Source: Paenibacillus pinisoli (GTDB taxonomy: Bacteria; Bacillota; Bacilli; Paenibacillales; Paenibacillaceae). Taken from it: 64,000 bases of DNA. Below are positions 45,104 through 55,635 of the stretch, in pieces. The position numbers were made by a program, and so were the translations under genes. The stretch covers positions 1,302,001 through 1,366,000 of the forward strand of contig NZ_QXQB01000002.1 in NCBI RefSeq assembly GCF_003605435.1. The letters are read 5' to 3'. Positions within the stretch are counted from its first letter, which is position 1, and every line of letters starts with the position of its first letter. A model generated the notes under the pieces. That model made no database searches. It had not been told where the DNA came from and saw only the letters and a program-made list of their open reading frames with translations.

Positions 45104-45861
45104 TATCTGACCTCGACTCCCTTCTTGCGCAAATCATCTTTCACTTCTTGTATCGTCATTTCCTTGTAGTGGAAAATCGTAGCCGCCAAAGCCGCGTCTG
45201 CGCGCGCTTCCTCGAACACTTCGTGGAAGTGGGCGATCCGGCCTGCCCCCCCGGATGCGATAACCGGAATGCCGACGGAGTCCGATACCGCCGCTGTCAG
45301 CTTGATATCGAAGCCGTCTTTCGTGCCGTCCGCGTCCATGCTTGTCAGCAGCAGCTCGCCCGCGCCTAGCTTCTCAGCCTCGCGGGCCCACTCCAGCGCG
45401 CGAATGCCTGTCGCCTGGCGTCCGCCATGCGTATAAACTTCCCATTCGCCCCACTCCGGATTGAACTTGGCGTCGATGGCCACGACGATGCACTGCGAGC
45501 CGAAACGGCGCGCGCCGTCGGATACAAGCGATTTATTTTTAATGGCGGCGGTGTTAATGCCGATCTTGTCCGCTCCTGCGCGAAGCAATCTGGTCATGTC
45601 ATCGACATGCGAGATGCCTCCGCCTACCGTGAAAGGAATCGTAATCTCTCCCGCCGTACGCTTCACGACCTCGATCATAGTCGCTCTGCCCTCTACAGAC
45701 GCCGAAATGTCCAAAAAGACCAGCTCATCCGCACCCTCGCGGTCATACGTCGCCGCAAGCTCCACCGGATCTCCCGCATCGCGCAGATTGACGAAGTTGA
45801 CGCCTTTGACGACGCGGCCGTCCTTCACATCCAGACAAGGAATAATTCGTTTTGCCAGCAT
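45103..45861 (-). CDS. hisF: Imidazole glycerol phosphate synthase cyclase subunit
   Basis: 252 aa TIM barrel. Active-site aspartates in [19 protein letters not shown] and [26 protein letters not shown] and [11 protein letters not shown] bind phosphate. Works with HisH to form the imidazole ring. It follows hisH by only 21 nt; in many Firmicutes hisA lies between these two and is missing here. Confidence 0.96.
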   Translation of the reverse strand: MLAKRIIPCLDVKDGRVVKGVNFVNLRDAGDPVELAATYDREGADELVFLDISASVEGRATMIEVVKRTAGEITIPFTVGGGISHVDDMTRLLRAGADKIGINTAAIKNKSLVSDGARRFGSQCIVVAIDAKFNPEWGEWEVYTHGGRQATGIRALEWAREAEKLGAGELLLTSMDADGTKDGFDIKLTAAVSDSVGIPVIASGGAGRIAHFHEVFEEARADAALAATIFHYKEMTIQEVKDDLRKKGVEVR

Positions 45862-45882
45862 GCTCTCTCTCCCCTCTCCCTA

Positions 45883-46515
45883 TCAGACCGTAGCTGCTTG
45901 CGGCTTGCCGCTTCCCGTCAAGGCAAGGAAGTTGCCCAGCAAAGCCATACCCAGATCTCCGCTCTTCTCCGGGTGAAATTGCATGCCGTATACACTGCCG
46001 CGTCCTACAATCGCGGTTACCGGTCCATAATAATCTGTCGTGGCCAGCAAGTCGGATGCTAAGCCCGGCTTCGCATGGAAGGAATGTACGAAATAGACAT
46101 GGCCTTCCTCAAGCCCTTGGAATAAAGGAGAGCCTCCTTGCAGGAAGCTCAGCTTGTTCCAGCCCATATGCGGAATTTTGAAGTCGCCGCTGAACCGGAT
46201 AACCTCGCCCGGCAGCAAGCCGAGACCTTCGTTTTGGCCGTATTCCTCGCTCTGGCTGAACAGCAGCTGCATGCCAAGGCAGATACCCAGAATCGGCTTG
46301 CCCGAAGCCGCGTAAAACTTCACAACTTCATCCAGTCCCGTATTGCGCAGGTTCTGCATCGCGTCGCCGAAAGCGCCTACGCCCGGCAGGATCGCGCCGT
46401 CCGCCTCCACGATCTGCTGCGGATCGGCCGTCACAACCGCCTCATAGCCAAGACGCTCCACAGCTTTGCTTACGCTGTGGAGATTCCCCATGCCGTAATC
46501 GATAATCGCGATCAT
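45883..46515 (-). CDS. hisH: Imidazole glycerol phosphate synthase glutaminase subunit
   Basis: 210 aa class I glutamine amidotransferase. Nucleophile Cys in ILGICLGMQLLF, His and Glu in YGMQFHPEKSG; N-terminus MIAIIDYGMGNLHSV. The ATG at 46515 comes one base after the hisB stop. A longer open frame to 46698 lies inside hisB and is not used. Supplies ammonia to HisF. Confidence 0.96.
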   Translation of the reverse strand: MIAIIDYGMGNLHSVSKAVERLGYEAVVTADPQQIVEADGAILPGVGAFGDAMQNLRNTGLDEVVKFYAASGKPILGICLGMQLLFSQSEEYGQNEGLGLLPGEVIRFSGDFKIPHMGWNKLSFLQGGSPLFQGLEEGHVYFVHSFHAKPGLASDLLATTDYYGPVTAIVGRGSVYGMQFHPEKSGDLGMALLGNFLALTGSGKPQAATV

Positions 46516-46516
46516 C

Positions 46517-47116
46517 TTACAGCATTCCCTTCGTCGAAGGGACTCCTTGCACGCGAGGATCAATGGCGGTCGCCTCGTCAAGCGCTCTGCCCAGAGCCTT
46601 GAATATGGCTTCGACCATGTGATGCGTATTTTGGCCGTAGTGCACAATAACATGCAGCGTAATGCGGGCTTCCAGCGCAAGCTTCCATAGGAACTCATGG
46701 ACCAGCTCGGTAGAGAAGCTGCCTACCTGGGAAGAAGGATATTGCGCGCGGTATTCAAAATGCGGACGGTTGCTTACGTCAACAACAACCTGCGCAAGCG
46801 CCTCGTCCATCGGAACGAACACGCTGGCATAACGCTTGATGCCGCGTTTGTCACCCAGTGCCTCGCGAAATGTTTGTCCAAGGCAAATGCCGATATCCTC
46901 CACTGTGTGATGGTCATCGATATCGATATCACCCTTCGCATCGACAGTCAGATCGAATTGTCCGTGCTTGGCGAACAGGTCGAGCATGTGGTTCAGGAAT
47001 GGGACATCCGTCTCCAAGTTGACCTGCCCTGTGCCGTCTACCGCAAATTTAAGCGAAATATCCGTTTCATTCGTCTTCCGTGAGACCGAAGCCTCGCGCA
47101 CCGCTTGTTCTGTCAT
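46517..47116 (-). CDS. hisB: Imidazoleglycerol-phosphate dehydratase
   Basis: 199 aa monofunctional HisB. Metal-binding motifs DIDDHHTVEDIGICLG and HHMVEAIFKALGRALDEA, plus VPFLNHMLDLFAKHGQFDL. Start ATG at 47116 after TAGGAG. Step 6 of histidine synthesis. 53 nt separate it from hisD. Confidence 0.96.
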   Translation of the reverse strand: MTEQAVREASVSRKTNETDISLKFAVDGTGQVNLETDVPFLNHMLDLFAKHGQFDLTVDAKGDIDIDDHHTVEDIGICLGQTFREALGDKRGIKRYASVFVPMDEALAQVVVDVSNRPHFEYRAQYPSSQVGSFSTELVHEFLWKLALEARITLHVIVHYGQNTHHMVEAIFKALGRALDEATAIDPRVQGVPSTKGML

Positions 47117-47169
47117 TGTAACTCCTACCTCCATCTATAGATTCCTGCTATCAATTACTGTTTCGCAAA

Positions 47170-48465
47170 CTACTTCGAGCCGTTCTCCTTATCCAGACGA
47201 ACCTGAATCGCTCTGGCGTGGCCTTCGAGACCTTCATGGCGGGCCAGCGTCATGATGCTGTCGCCGTTCTTCATCAGAGCTTCCTTGCTATAGTAGATCA
47301 GGCTGGATTTCTTCATATAGTCATCCACATTGACCGGCGACGAGAAACGGGCAGTTCCGTTCGTCGGGATAATGTGGTTCGGTCCTGCAAAATAATCGCC
47401 CACAGGCTCGGAGCTGTACGGCCCAAGGAAGATTGCGCCCGCATTCTCGATCAGCGCCAGCAACCGCATCGGCTCTTCCGTCAGCACCTCCAGATGCTCT
47501 GGAGCAAGCTGGTTCACAACATCGATGCCTGCTTCAATAGAATCGACCAGCAGGACCGCGCCGTATTGATCGATCGAGCTTCTGGCGATATCTTGCCGCG
47601 GCAGCGTCGACAGCTGACGCTCAACTTCGCCCGCGACCGCTTGCGCCAGTTTCTCCGAAGGCGTCACCAAGATCGACGAGGCCATCTCGTCATGCTCAGC
47701 CTGGGACAGCAGATCCGCTGCGATATAGACCGGATCGGCGGAATCATCCGCCAAGACGACGATCTCGCTTGGACCGGCAATGCTGTCGATATCGACTGCG
47801 CCGAATACCGCTCGCTTCGCCAGCGCCACGTAGATGTTGCCCGGACCGCAAATCTTATCCACCGGCGCAATCGTGTCTGTACCGTAAGCAAGCGCCGCAA
47901 TAGCCTGAGCGCCGCCTACGCGGTACAGCTCCTTCACGCCCGCTTCGGCTGCCGCGACCAGAATATACGGATCGATCCCTTCCTTGCCGCCTGTAGCCGG
48001 CGGCGTCACCATGACGATCTCCGGCACGCCAGCTACTTGAGCCGGAATGACGTTCATCAGCACGGACGAAGGGTATGCCGCTTTGCCGCCCGGCACATAC
48101 ACGCCGACACGCTTCAGCGGGCGCATAATTTGGCCCAGCATCGTGCCGTCCGGCTGGAGATCCATCCATGAGTTGCGCAATTGCTTCTCATGGAACTTGC
48201 GGATATTGACCGCCGCTTCGCGCAATGCCGTCAGGAAAGCAGCATCAACACGGTCATAGGCCGCATCGATCTCTTCTTGCGCAACACGCAGCGCAGACGC
48301 ATCCAGCTTCACCTTGTCATGCTGCTCCGTGTAGCGCAGCAGGGCTGCATCGCCTTCCGCCTTCACATCAGCCACAATGCGCAGCGCACTTTCATTTTGC
48401 TCCGGCGTTCCGTATTCCACCTCACGCTTTAATCCGAATTGCTCCGCACGCATAATACGCATCAT
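47170..48465 (-). CDS. hisD: Histidinol dehydrogenase
   Basis: 431 aa. Carries out the last two oxidations, histidinol to histidine, with zinc and NAD. Landmarks: [21 protein letters not shown], the signature region [45 protein letters not shown], and [17 protein letters not shown]. Start ATG at 48465 after GAGGAG; the upstream extension lacks support. Confidence 0.96.
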   Translation of the reverse strand: MMRIMRAEQFGLKREVEYGTPEQNESALRIVADVKAEGDAALLRYTEQHDKVKLDASALRVAQEEIDAAYDRVDAAFLTALREAAVNIRKFHEKQLRNSWMDLQPDGTMLGQIMRPLKRVGVYVPGGKAAYPSSVLMNVIPAQVAGVPEIVMVTPPATGGKEGIDPYILVAAAEAGVKELYRVGGAQAIAALAYGTDTIAPVDKICGPGNIYVALAKRAVFGAVDIDSIAGPSEIVVLADDSADPVYIAADLLSQAEHDEMASSILVTPSEKLAQAVAGEVERQLSTLPRQDIARSSIDQYGAVLLVDSIEAGIDVVNQLAPEHLEVLTEEPMRLLALIENAGAIFLGPYSSEPVGDYFAGPNHIIPTNGTARFSSPVNVDDYMKKSSLIYYSKEALMKNGDSIMTLARHEGLEGHARAIQVRLDKENGSK

Positions 48466-48582
48466 CCAACACTCCTCTCCCTGCGCTTTGGTGCCGCGCA
48501 TCCTGCTCTATGTCCATAATGCCGACTCAGCCCGCCTGAGCCGCACGGGATGTATTCGGCTGCAATTTGTTTGATCCTGCTC

Positions 48583-49227
48583 CTAGAAATTCTTGGTTGC
48601 GATTGTATCTTGCAATCTGTCGCACAGGCTCTGAATGCTGTCGTTCTTCATCCGGTAGCTCACGCGATTGGCAATCAGACGGCTCGTAATGCCGAAGATG
48701 GTCTCCATCTCTACAAGCCCGTTCTCCCGCAGCGTCTGGCCCGTCTCGACCATATCGACAATGCGGTCCGCCAAGCCGATCAGCGGAGCAAGCTCAATAG
48801 ACCCGTTCAGCTTAATCACTTCTACTTGCTGACCTTGCTCGCGGAAGTAGGCGGATGCGACGCTAGGATATTTGGTAGCCACACGCGGCTGAATGGTTGG
48901 CTTCCAGTCCGGCAGCCCGATTACGGACATCCGGCACTTCGCAATGCCCAGATCCAGAAGCTCATAGACATCCTTGTCTTCTTCCATCAGAACGTCCTTG
49001 CCGACAATGCCGATATCGGCCACGCCGTATTCGACGAAAGTCGGTACGTCCACCGGCTTCGCCATAATAAATTCCATCTTCGCTTCCGGCTGCTCAATAA
49101 TCAGCTTCCGCGTATCGTCAAAGTCGCCCGGAATCGAAATGCCCGCTTCACGGAACAACTTGAGCGCTTGCTTGTATATTCTGCCCTTCGGCATCGCAAC
49201 TTTCAAGATTTCCTTCTCGCTGTTCAT
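48583..49227 (-). CDS. hisG: ATP phosphoribosyltransferase catalytic subunit, short form
   Basis: 214 aa short-form HisG, which lacks the C-terminal regulatory domain and therefore needs His[30 protein letters not shown] and the PRPP-binding [23 protein letters not shown] are visible. First committed step, joining ATP and PRPP. Overlaps hisZ by 4 nt (ATGA). Confidence 0.96.
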   Translation of the reverse strand: MNSEKEILKVAMPKGRIYKQALKLFREAGISIPGDFDDTRKLIIEQPEAKMEFIMAKPVDVPTFVEYGVADIGIVGKDVLMEEDKDVYELLDLGIAKCRMSVIGLPDWKPTIQPRVATKYPSVASAYFREQGQQVEVIKLNGSIELAPLIGLADRIVDMVETGQTLRENGLVEMETIFGITSRLIANRVSYRMKNDSIQSLCDRLQDTIATKNF

Positions 49228-50450
49228 GTTGCGCTGCCTCCTTTCGTCACTTGGCCTGCCATATAGGTCTGCAGCGCCGTATAACGCAGCCCTTTATAGT
49301 GGAAGCTGCCCGCCTCAGCGGCCTTGTGCAGCTCATCCGAAGGCGAGTCCGCCCGCAGCGTTACCGCCAGGGCGCCTGCTCCGCGAAGACGCTGCGCCTC
49401 TGCCAGCGCATCGTCGCGCCCTGCAGCATCGTATACGATCAGCGTGCGCTCTTCTTCCTCATCGCTCTCCGCGCCCAGAAGCTCCAGCACTCTCGTTGTC
49501 TTAAGCGCAAAGCCAGTCGCCCCTGCCGGGCGCCCGAATTGCGCCAGCAGATTGTCATAACGGCCTCCGCTTACGACAGGGAAGCCGAGATCGGCAGCAT
49601 ATCCCTCGAAGGTCATGCCCGTATAATACGAGAAGTCGCCGATCATGGTCAGATCGATCAGGACATGCTCGCTGACACCGTAAGCCTTCAGCGCATCCCA
49701 GATCTCGCACAGATGGCTGATCGACGCCCTTGCCGTCTCGTCCGTGCAGAGCTCCAGCGCCTGTTCGCATACCTCTCCGCCGCCGCGCAGACGCAATATT
49801 CCCTCCAGCTCAGCGCGTACCGGCTCCTCCAATGACAGCTTCCGCAGTTGATCGCGGTAGCCGACATAATCCCGCCCAAGCAGGCAGGACTTCAGCAGCT
49901 CCTGCTCCTCCGTGCGGCCAGGCAGCGCCTCGCCGAGCAGACCGTTCAGGAAGCCGACATGGCCGATGGCGAACTTGAAACGTTCAACTCCAGCCGCTTT
50001 AAGCGACGCAATCGCCAGCGCGACGACCTCGGCATCCGCTTCCGCAGATGAATCTCCAACAAGCTCGACGCCTGTCTGGAAGAACTCGACCTCGCGTCCC
50101 GCTTCCTCTTCGATCGATCGGAACACATTGGAATGGTAAGACAGGCGCAGCGGGAAATCCGATTCCTTAAGCAGCGAAGAGACGACCCGAGCAATAGGGG
50201 ACGTCATATCGGAGCGCAGAACCAGCGTCGTGCCGCGGTTATTAAGCAGCTTGTATAGTTTATGGTCGGATGTGGAGCTTGCCGCTCCCACCGTATCGTA
50301 ATATTCCATCGTTGGCGTAATGATTTGTTCATAGCCCCAGCCGCGCATGCAGTCCAGCACTTCGCGCTCGATATGACGCAGCTTGCGAACCGCTTCCGGC
50401 AGATAGTCCTTGGCGCCGGTCGGCTTCTCGAACATCTTTGGTTTAGACAT
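49224..50450 (-). CDS. hisZ: ATP phosphoribosyltransferase regulatory subunit
   Basis: 408 aa, a histidyl-tRNA synthetase paralogue without charging activity. Class II synthetase-like parts: [61 protein letters not shown] and [14 protein letters not shown]. Pairs with short HisG for activity and histidine feedback. First gene of the operon hisZ-hisG-hisD-hisB-hisH-hisF-hisIE-prs. Confidence 0.95.
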   Translation of the reverse strand: MSKPKMFEKPTGAKDYLPEAVRKLRHIEREVLDCMRGWGYEQIITPTMEYYDTVGAASSTSDHKLYKLLNNRGTTLVLRSDMTSPIARVVSSLLKESDFPLRLSYHSNVFRSIEEEAGREVEFFQTGVELVGDSSAEADAEVVALAIASLKAAGVERFKFAIGHVGFLNGLLGEALPGRTEEQELLKSCLLGRDYVGYRDQLRKLSLEEPVRAELEGILRLRGGGEVCEQALELCTDETARASISHLCEIWDALKAYGVSEHVLIDLTMIGDFSYYTGMTFEGYAADLGFPVVSGGRYDNLLAQFGRPAGATGFALKTTRVLELLGAESDEEEERTLIVYDAAGRDDALAEAQRLRGAGALAVTLRADSPSDELHKAAEAGSFHYKGLRYTALQTYMAGQVTKGGSAT

Positions 50451-50462
50451 AACCGTTCTCCT

Positions 50463-50480
50463 TCATTAATGCTTTAATGA
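50463..50480 (-). promoter_or_regulatory. Small hairpin in the hisZ leader
   Basis: TCATTAA / TTAATGA with a 4-nt loop sits directly before the AAGGAG ribosome binding site of hisZ. It could modulate initiation. I found no T-box specifier structure and no clear promoter in 50481-50640. Confidence 0.35.
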
Positions 50481-50647
50481 TTTAAAGTGTTACCATACTA
50501 CCAAAATAAAGATATTAGTGGTTATCGTAGCATGATTAACGCTCTCCCGTCAAGCTGTGAACGCCCCATTTTCGGCATAACAACCCAGCTTCTCCTAGTA
50601 TCGGCAGAACGCTTCCTTATGAATAGATGAATCCTCTTCTTCTCATG

Positions 50648-50718
50648 AAAAAAGGACATCCTTCCACGTTCGCGACCAGCGCCTACCTGCGCCAGCCGCT
50701 CTGCATGAAGGACATCCC
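50648..50718 (-). terminator. Terminator of the hprK-lgt-ppaX-yvoF unit
   Basis: On the minus strand GATGTCCTTC pairs with GAAGGATGTC (ten pairs, two G-U), with further pairing inside the long loop, then TTTTTTC. It ends the unit upstream of the his operon. Confidence 0.65.
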
Positions 50719-50797
50719 CGCTGTTGAATCAATCACTAACTCTATGGACAACCCGGTTCCCGTTCTCCTACATGGATAAACGACTTGCCTTGCTTGC

Positions 50798-51328
50798 TCA
50801 AGACTCCTTGGAGCCGGTGCGGCGCTCGATCGGCCTCATCGGATTGCCGCCGACAAAGGCATATGCCGGCACATCCTTATGAACTACCGAACCAGCGGCG
50901 ATAACGGCATGGTCCCCGATCGTAACACCGGGAAGAATCGTCGTATTCGCGCCAATCATAACATGATCGCCAATATGTACATGGCCAAGCCGGTATTCCT
51001 TAATTAGATATTCATGAGTCAGAATCGTTGTGTTATACCCGATAATGGAATTGTTTCCGACAGTGATTCGCTCCGGGAAGAATACATCGACCATCACCAT
51101 GAGGGCGAAGGCCGTATGCTTCCCCACCTTCATCCCTAGCACACGGCGGTAGATCCAGTTCTTCCAAGGCAGCACGGGGCAGTATCTGGCCAGTTGGATG
51201 AAGATGAAGTTCCGCACTGCCTTCACTCTGCTTACGGTTGAATAGACCTGCCACAAGGCGTTCGGCCCTTCAACGGGATAACGTTCAACGTCTCTCAAGC
51301 GTCCCCAGCTCCGATCCGGCGAAAGCAT
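50798..51328 (-). CDS. yvoF: Acyltransferase with hexapeptide repeats, YvoF-like
   Basis: 176 aa left-handed beta-helix acyltransferase. Hexapeptide repeats run from about 85 to 160: ITVGNNSIIGYNTTILTHEY, VHIGDHVMIGANTTILPGVTIG, DHAVIAAGSVV, ending AFVGGNPMRPI. The acceptor is unknown. The start is uncertain: ATG at 51328 overlaps ppaX by 44 nt with GGGAG close by, while a TTG at 51298 would give 166 aa and a 14-nt overlap. Same neighbourhood as yvoF in B. subtilis (hprK, lgt, ppaX). Confidence 0.87.
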   Translation of the reverse strand: MLSPDRSWGRLRDVERYPVEGPNALWQVYSTVSRVKAVRNFIFIQLARYCPVLPWKNWIYRRVLGMKVGKHTAFALMVMVDVFFPERITVGNNSIIGYNTTILTHEYLIKEYRLGHVHIGDHVMIGANTTILPGVTIGDHAVIAAGSVVHKDVPAYAFVGGNPMRPIERRTGSKES

Positions 51329-51953
51329 ACAGCTCCCGCATATCGTCTATCACATACGACGCGCCGGCATCCCGTAGAATCTGGCCTCCCTTAAGCGACC
51401 ATGCAACTCCGACGCCGATCGCTCCAGCAGCGACAGCGGACTGGATATCGACCGTGCTGTCCCCAACCATGATTGTCGAAGCAGGATCAGCTCCCAGCAA
51501 TGCCATCGCCTTCTGGACCGGCTCCGGATGCGGCTTCGGATGCGTGACGTCATCGATCGTCACAATCGCATCAATGTAATCGTAGATGCCGACGAACTTC
51601 AGGCCCCGCTCCGTCGTCAGCCTCATCTTGGTCGTCACTACGCCGATCTGAACGCCTTCGCCATGCAGCTTCTCCAGCACCTCGTTCACATGCATGAATG
51701 TGGTGACCAGATCATCGTGAAGCCTCAGGTTCACTTCCCGATAAGCCTTCACGAGATGCTCCACATCGTCCAGCCCGGAGAACAGCTTCATCTGATCCGT
51801 GAGCGTCAGCCCCATGCTTGGGATGATATGATCCCTGCAGAAGTCCTCTGGAACATATCCCTTCAGCGACTCCAGGAAGGAGCGGATGATCAGCTCGTTC
51901 GTATCGAGAATCGTGCCGTCCAAATCGAATAGCATCGTGCGAATTCCATTCAT
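51285..51953 (-). CDS. ppaX: Pyrophosphatase PpaX (HAD family)
   Basis: 222 aa. HAD motifs: MLFDLDGTILDTNELI, VVTTK, THPKPHPEPV and MVGDSTVDIQSA. In B. subtilis PpaX hydrolyses the pyrophosphate released when HPr kinase/phosphorylase removes phosphate from Ser46-HPr, which explains its place beside hprK. About 54 nt after lgt. Confidence 0.92.
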   Translation of the reverse strand: MNGIRTMLFDLDGTILDTNELIIRSFLESLKGYVPEDFCRDHIIPSMGLTLTDQMKLFSGLDDVEHLVKAYREVNLRLHDDLVTTFMHVNEVLEKLHGEGVQIGVVTTKMRLTTERGLKFVGIYDYIDAIVTIDDVTHPKPHPEPVQKAMALLGADPASTIMVGDSTVDIQSAVAAGAIGVGVAWSLKGGQILRDAGASYVIDDMRELYAFAGSELGTLERR

Positions 51954-52007
51954 GCTGACTTGCCTCCTAATATAACAATGCTGTCGTTCCTATCTTCTAT
52001 TCAAAGC

Positions 52008-53012
52008 TTACTTTTTATCTTTGTCGCCGCCTGCTGCAGCGGCAATTTCTTCCCCTTCAGCCGTCAAGCCGTTGCGCTCAGGCTTCGTGCTCACAATCGG
52101 ATCAGAGTAGCGCACATCCGCTTGACCTGTTACACGCCGTACAATAATAAAGATGATCGCCGCGATAATAAGCAGCAGCGCAAGCAATTGAGAGATGCGG
52201 ATATTGCCGTAAGACGGATCCAGATACCCCTGATCGAACACTCCGCTGATTGGCGACCATAGGCCGTTGATCAGCGAGGCCAGCCAGCTTGGACCCATGA
52301 AGGCCAGGCTGTCGATGCGCAGTGCTTCAATAAAGAATCTGCCGATGGAATACCAGATGAAGTAAGCGGCTGTCAATTCGCCGACGCGCAGGAACTTCTG
52401 GCGGCGCAGGATGAACAGAATAGCCAGTCCCACCAAGCTCCAGAGCGATTCATACAAGAACGCCGGATGACGGTACGCACCTTCCTGGATAGCCTGGTCT
52501 ACAATAAACATATGATTGACGATAAAGGACGGGATATGCAGCGTATTGCGAAGGAACTCTTCGCTGACCGGACCCCCGTAGGCTTCCTGGTTCATGAAGT
52601 TGCCCCAGCGGCCGATCATTTGCCCTACCAGGATCGACGGTACGGCAATGTCTGCGATTCTGAGGAAACGGTAGCCTTTATATCGCGCATAGATAATGCC
52701 GCAGATAAACGCGCCGATGATCGCCCCGTAGATGGCGATGCCGCCTTCCCATATTTTGAACATATCGAGCGGACGGTCCTTGTACTGGTCCCACGAGAAC
52801 GCTACGTAATATATGCGCGCTGCAATAATCGCGGACGGCGCTCCAAGCAGCAGCAAATCCATGAAAAAGTCCGGCTTGATGCCGAATCTCTTTCCTTCCC
52901 GCACTGCAAGCAGAAGCCCCGCAAGCGCACCCAAACCCAAAATAAGTCCGTACCACCGGATCGACAAGCCGCCGATCTCGAATAGGACGGGATTAATCGC
53001 GAACGTATCCAT
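52008..53012 (-). CDS. lgt: Prolipoprotein diacylglyceryl transferase
   Basis: 334 aa membrane enzyme with about seven helices. Transfers diacylglycerol to the lipobox Cys of prelipoproteins. FEIGGLSIRWYGLILGLG at the start, the signature IGRWGNFMNQEAYGGPV with its essential Arg, and HPAFLYESLW. The C-terminus has a hydrophilic tail (about 290-334) longer than in B. subtilis. Lies 63 nt after hprK. Confidence 0.95.
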   Translation of the reverse strand: MDTFAINPVLFEIGGLSIRWYGLILGLGALAGLLLAVREGKRFGIKPDFFMDLLLLGAPSAIIAARIYYVAFSWDQYKDRPLDMFKIWEGGIAIYGAIIGAFICGIIYARYKGYRFLRIADIAVPSILVGQMIGRWGNFMNQEAYGGPVSEEFLRNTLHIPSFIVNHMFIVDQAIQEGAYRHPAFLYESLWSLVGLAILFILRRQKFLRVGELTAAYFIWYSIGRFFIEALRIDSLAFMGPSWLASLINGLWSPISGVFDQGYLDPSYGNIRISQLLALLLIIAAIIFIIVRRVTGQADVRYSDPIVSTKPERNGLTAEGEEIAAAAGGDKDKK

Positions 53013-53075
53013 TGGTTTGATCTACTCCCTCATTTCATATATTGGCGTAAGTGCGATGTTGTGTTCGTGCTCAGG

Positions 53076-54014
53076 TCAATCATAATCATCCATATCGTCA
53101 GCAATCGTCTCGGTGAGTTTGTTCGTGAACTGCAGGGCGGCATTGTAGCCCATCCGCTTCAATCGGAAGTTCATGGCGGCTACCTCAATAATAACGGCAA
53201 GGTTCCGCCCCGGACGAACCGGAATCGTAACGAGCGGGATGTCAGTATCAATGATACGCGTCACTTCCTCATCCAGACCCAGACGGTCATATTGCTTATC
53301 CTGCTGCCAGTTCTCCAGCTTGATGACAAGCCCGATCCGCTTCTGCGTGCGGACAGCGCCTGCTCCGAACAGCGTCATGACATTGATGATGCCCAGACCC
53401 CTGATTTCCAGCAAATGACGGATAAGCTCCGGCGCAGTGCCGTGCAGCTGACCATCGGAGGTTTGGCGAATCTCCACCGCATCGTCCGCAACGAGACGAT
53501 GACTCCGCTTCACCAGCTCCAGAGCCGTCTCGCTCTTGCCGATGCCGCTGCCTCCTGTAATCAGCATGCCTACTCCGTACACATCGACGAGTACGCCGTG
53601 AATCGTTGCCGTAGGCGCGAGCTTATGCTCCAGGAAGTCCGTGATGCGGCTGGAGAGAATCGTAGTCGCCGTGTTGCTGCGCAGCACAGGCACCTGCGTC
53701 GCATTCGACTGCTCGATCAATTCCTTGGGCGCTTCGAGTCCGCGCGTCAGAATGATACATGGCGTGTCCTCATTGCAAAGGCGCACCATGCGGTTCTTCC
53801 TCTCTTCGCTGTCCAGCATGTTGAGGAACGAAATTTCAGTTCGTCCAAGCAGCTGCACCCGCTCACTCGGGAAGTAGTGGAAGTAGCCTGCCATCTCCAG
53901 CCCCGGTCGGTATAAGTCATCTACAGTAATATTACGTTTAAGTCCGTCCTCGCCGGCTACTATCTCCAGCTGGAACTGCCGGACGAGCTCTGATACTTTC
54001 ACTTTTTTCGGCAC
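53076..54014 (-). CDS. hprK: HPr kinase/phosphorylase
   Basis: 312 aa from the GTG at 54014, which follows AGGGGG by 8 nt and matches family length; the open frame to 54098 reaches to within 8 nt of the neighbouring terminator. It phosphorylates and dephosphorylates HPr on Ser46, the switch for carbon catabolite repression. P-loop [26 protein letters not shown], and the signature [17 protein letters not shown]. Its substrate is encoded at 34584-34853. Confidence 0.96.
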   Translation of the reverse strand: MPKKVKVSELVRQFQLEIVAGEDGLKRNITVDDLYRPGLEMAGYFHYFPSERVQLLGRTEISFLNMLDSEERKNRMVRLCNEDTPCIILTRGLEAPKELIEQSNATQVPVLRSNTATTILSSRITDFLEHKLAPTATIHGVLVDVYGVGMLITGGSGIGKSETALELVKRSHRLVADDAVEIRQTSDGQLHGTAPELIRHLLEIRGLGIINVMTLFGAGAVRTQKRIGLVIKLENWQQDKQYDRLGLDEEVTRIIDTDIPLVTIPVRPGRNLAVIIEVAAMNFRLKRMGYNAALQFTNKLTETIADDMDDYD

Positions 54015-54105
54015 GGTGTGGACCCCCTTCATCTGCGCGAACAAGCATGATCTGTCCGTATGTACATCAATTTTTCCAATGTCTTCATCGTAATGCAAAA
54101 AGACG

Positions 54106-54135
54106 CCGAACGCAACGTTTCCGCCGCGCGGCGCC
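54106..54135 (-). terminator. Terminator of the second sigma/anti-sigma unit
   Basis: GGCGCCG / CGGCGTC arms (one G-U) around a GC-rich loop, followed on the minus strand by TTTTTGC, just after the DUF4179 gene. Confidence 0.6.
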
Positions 54136-54141
54136 TTTCCT

Positions 54142-55635
54142 TTATTTGATTAGAACGGATAAATCCTGAAGGACATATCCATAATATTGGTCCACATCCA
54201 AAGTCAGCGGCTGAGCATAATCCTCATTAGGAATATGGAAGTAATAATGGCCGGTTTCTTCCTCGCTTATCCGTATGGATACGTAATTCTGCCCCAGTGT
54301 ATCCCCGTATTCGATCGGGTAAGCCTTGCCCGAAGCGTCCCGGAACGTTCCTCCGTATTGAAACAGCCTATATCCGCCATAGCTGGCTCCCTCTATAGGT
54401 GTGTTCAGCCGCATATCAAACCGAAGATCAATTCCGTCCTTCCGCATATTGGCCTCTCCCAGGGACAATCTTTCATCAGGTGCGCTGATCAACAGCTTTT
54501 GGTCTGTATCAATGACTACTTTCAAGTCACGGTCGTTCATCATCAACCCTCTGGCCGTCAACGTGAGCGACTTCACCTTCTCGAATGCGCCAATCTGGAA
54601 GTGCCTTCTGAGCGAACCCTCCAGATCGCCCATCCCGCTCTGTGTAGCATAGCTTCGCCCGCGATCATCAACCAATCGCAAATCGATGAAATCGACAAGG
54701 CGCTTCTGATTGGCGGGGTCTCCCTCAAAGTCCACCGTAACCTGAAGCGGCGTAATCTTTTGGCCAGCTATCTCAATCGTCTGATTCAAATCAAATGTTT
54801 CTTCCAGCTCGGCAAATTTCTCATGATTAATAGCTACCTGTACCTCAAGCCATTCCTCACCCAGCTTCATCATGACGTCAAGCTCTCTCGGAATCGTCTC
54901 TCCCGGCTGCATGCGAATATCGAGATAATCCTGCACGATGCCCTCCTTTTGAGTCGCCTCCCGGAAGAAATGAGAGCTCATTGACATTGCTTGGAGATCC
55001 GCTCCGCTGCCATCCTTCAACTTGTATGGCAGAAAAGTTGTATTCTCTTCCGTAATCCCCGGCCCCTCTGCTGTATACAGAACAACGACCCTCTGTGAGT
55101 CTGCGATCACGCCATTAACCGTAAAGGTGTAGCCGTTCCTCTCATCGGATTGGTTCACGAGCTGGAAGTATTCATGGTTCAATGCATTCATTAGGGACCG
55201 GTCATACGACACTAACTCAACAAATCGCCCAAACCCCGGAATTTCCTTCACGATTGCAGCAAAAGCTGGCGAGATTCTTACGAAGGCTGTCAGCGTCAGC
55301 ATCAGGCAAATCGCCAATGCGACCATCTGAAAGCCGATTCGTGTCCTCCGGGCAGTGACACTGCGTCTCCTTCCCTTCCTATGTCCATCGCGCAAAGCAA
55401 ATTCCAGCCGGTCTGCAATGTCGGCTTCTAGACTTAACGCCATCTCTCTATCGGCCTGTGAACGGTCCTGCTCCAAGCTGTTCAATAGCTGCGCCATGTC
55501 CGGGTCATGCTGCAGCTCCTCATTGAAATGATCTCTCTCCGTCATGCTGTGGCTGTCACCCTTGGATTCATCCCGTCCATCCTTAGGCCAATCCTCCCTA
55601 ACGTCTTCCCCAGCCTTCTTCGGCGACTCGCTCAT
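54142..55635 (-). CDS. DUF4179-type anti-sigma factor, long form
   Basis: 497 aa. A charged cytoplasmic head (1-100) precedes one membrane segment (about 101-120, [16 protein letters not shown]), then a long extracellular beta-rich part with the family core [21 protein letters not shown] and a C-terminal Ig-like domain. Its start overlaps the sigma gene by 38 nt. Same organisation as 3019-3978 but with a much longer head, so it may bind a different sigma factor. Signal unknown. Confidence 0.8.
   Translation of the reverse strand: MSESPKKAGEDVREDWPKDGRDESKGDSHSMTERDHFNEELQHDPDMAQLLNSLEQDRSQADREMALSLEADIADRLEFALRDGHRKGRRRSVTARRTRIGFQMVALAICLMLTLTAFVRISPAFAAIVKEIPGFGRFVELVSYDRSLMNALNHEYFQLVNQSDERNGYTFTVNGVIADSQRVVVLYTAEGPGITEENTTFLPYKLKDGSGADLQAMSMSSHFFREATQKEGIVQDYLDIRMQPGETIPRELDVMMKLGEEWLEVQVAINHEKFAELEETFDLNQTIEIAGQKITPLQVTVDFEGDPANQKRLVDFIDLRLVDDRGRSYATQSGMGDLEGSLRRHFQIGAFEKVKSLTLTARGLMMNDRDLKVVIDTDQKLLISAPDERLSLGEANMRKDGIDLRFDMRLNTPIEGASYGGYRLFQYGGTFRDASGKAYPIEYGDTLGQNYVSIRISEEETGHYYFHIPNEDYAQPLTLDVDQYYGYVLQDLSVLIK

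Noticed and set aside
50481..50797. T-box or other riboswitch before hisZ
   Set aside because: No specifier loop or T-box bulge sequence (TGG in a conserved context) was found.
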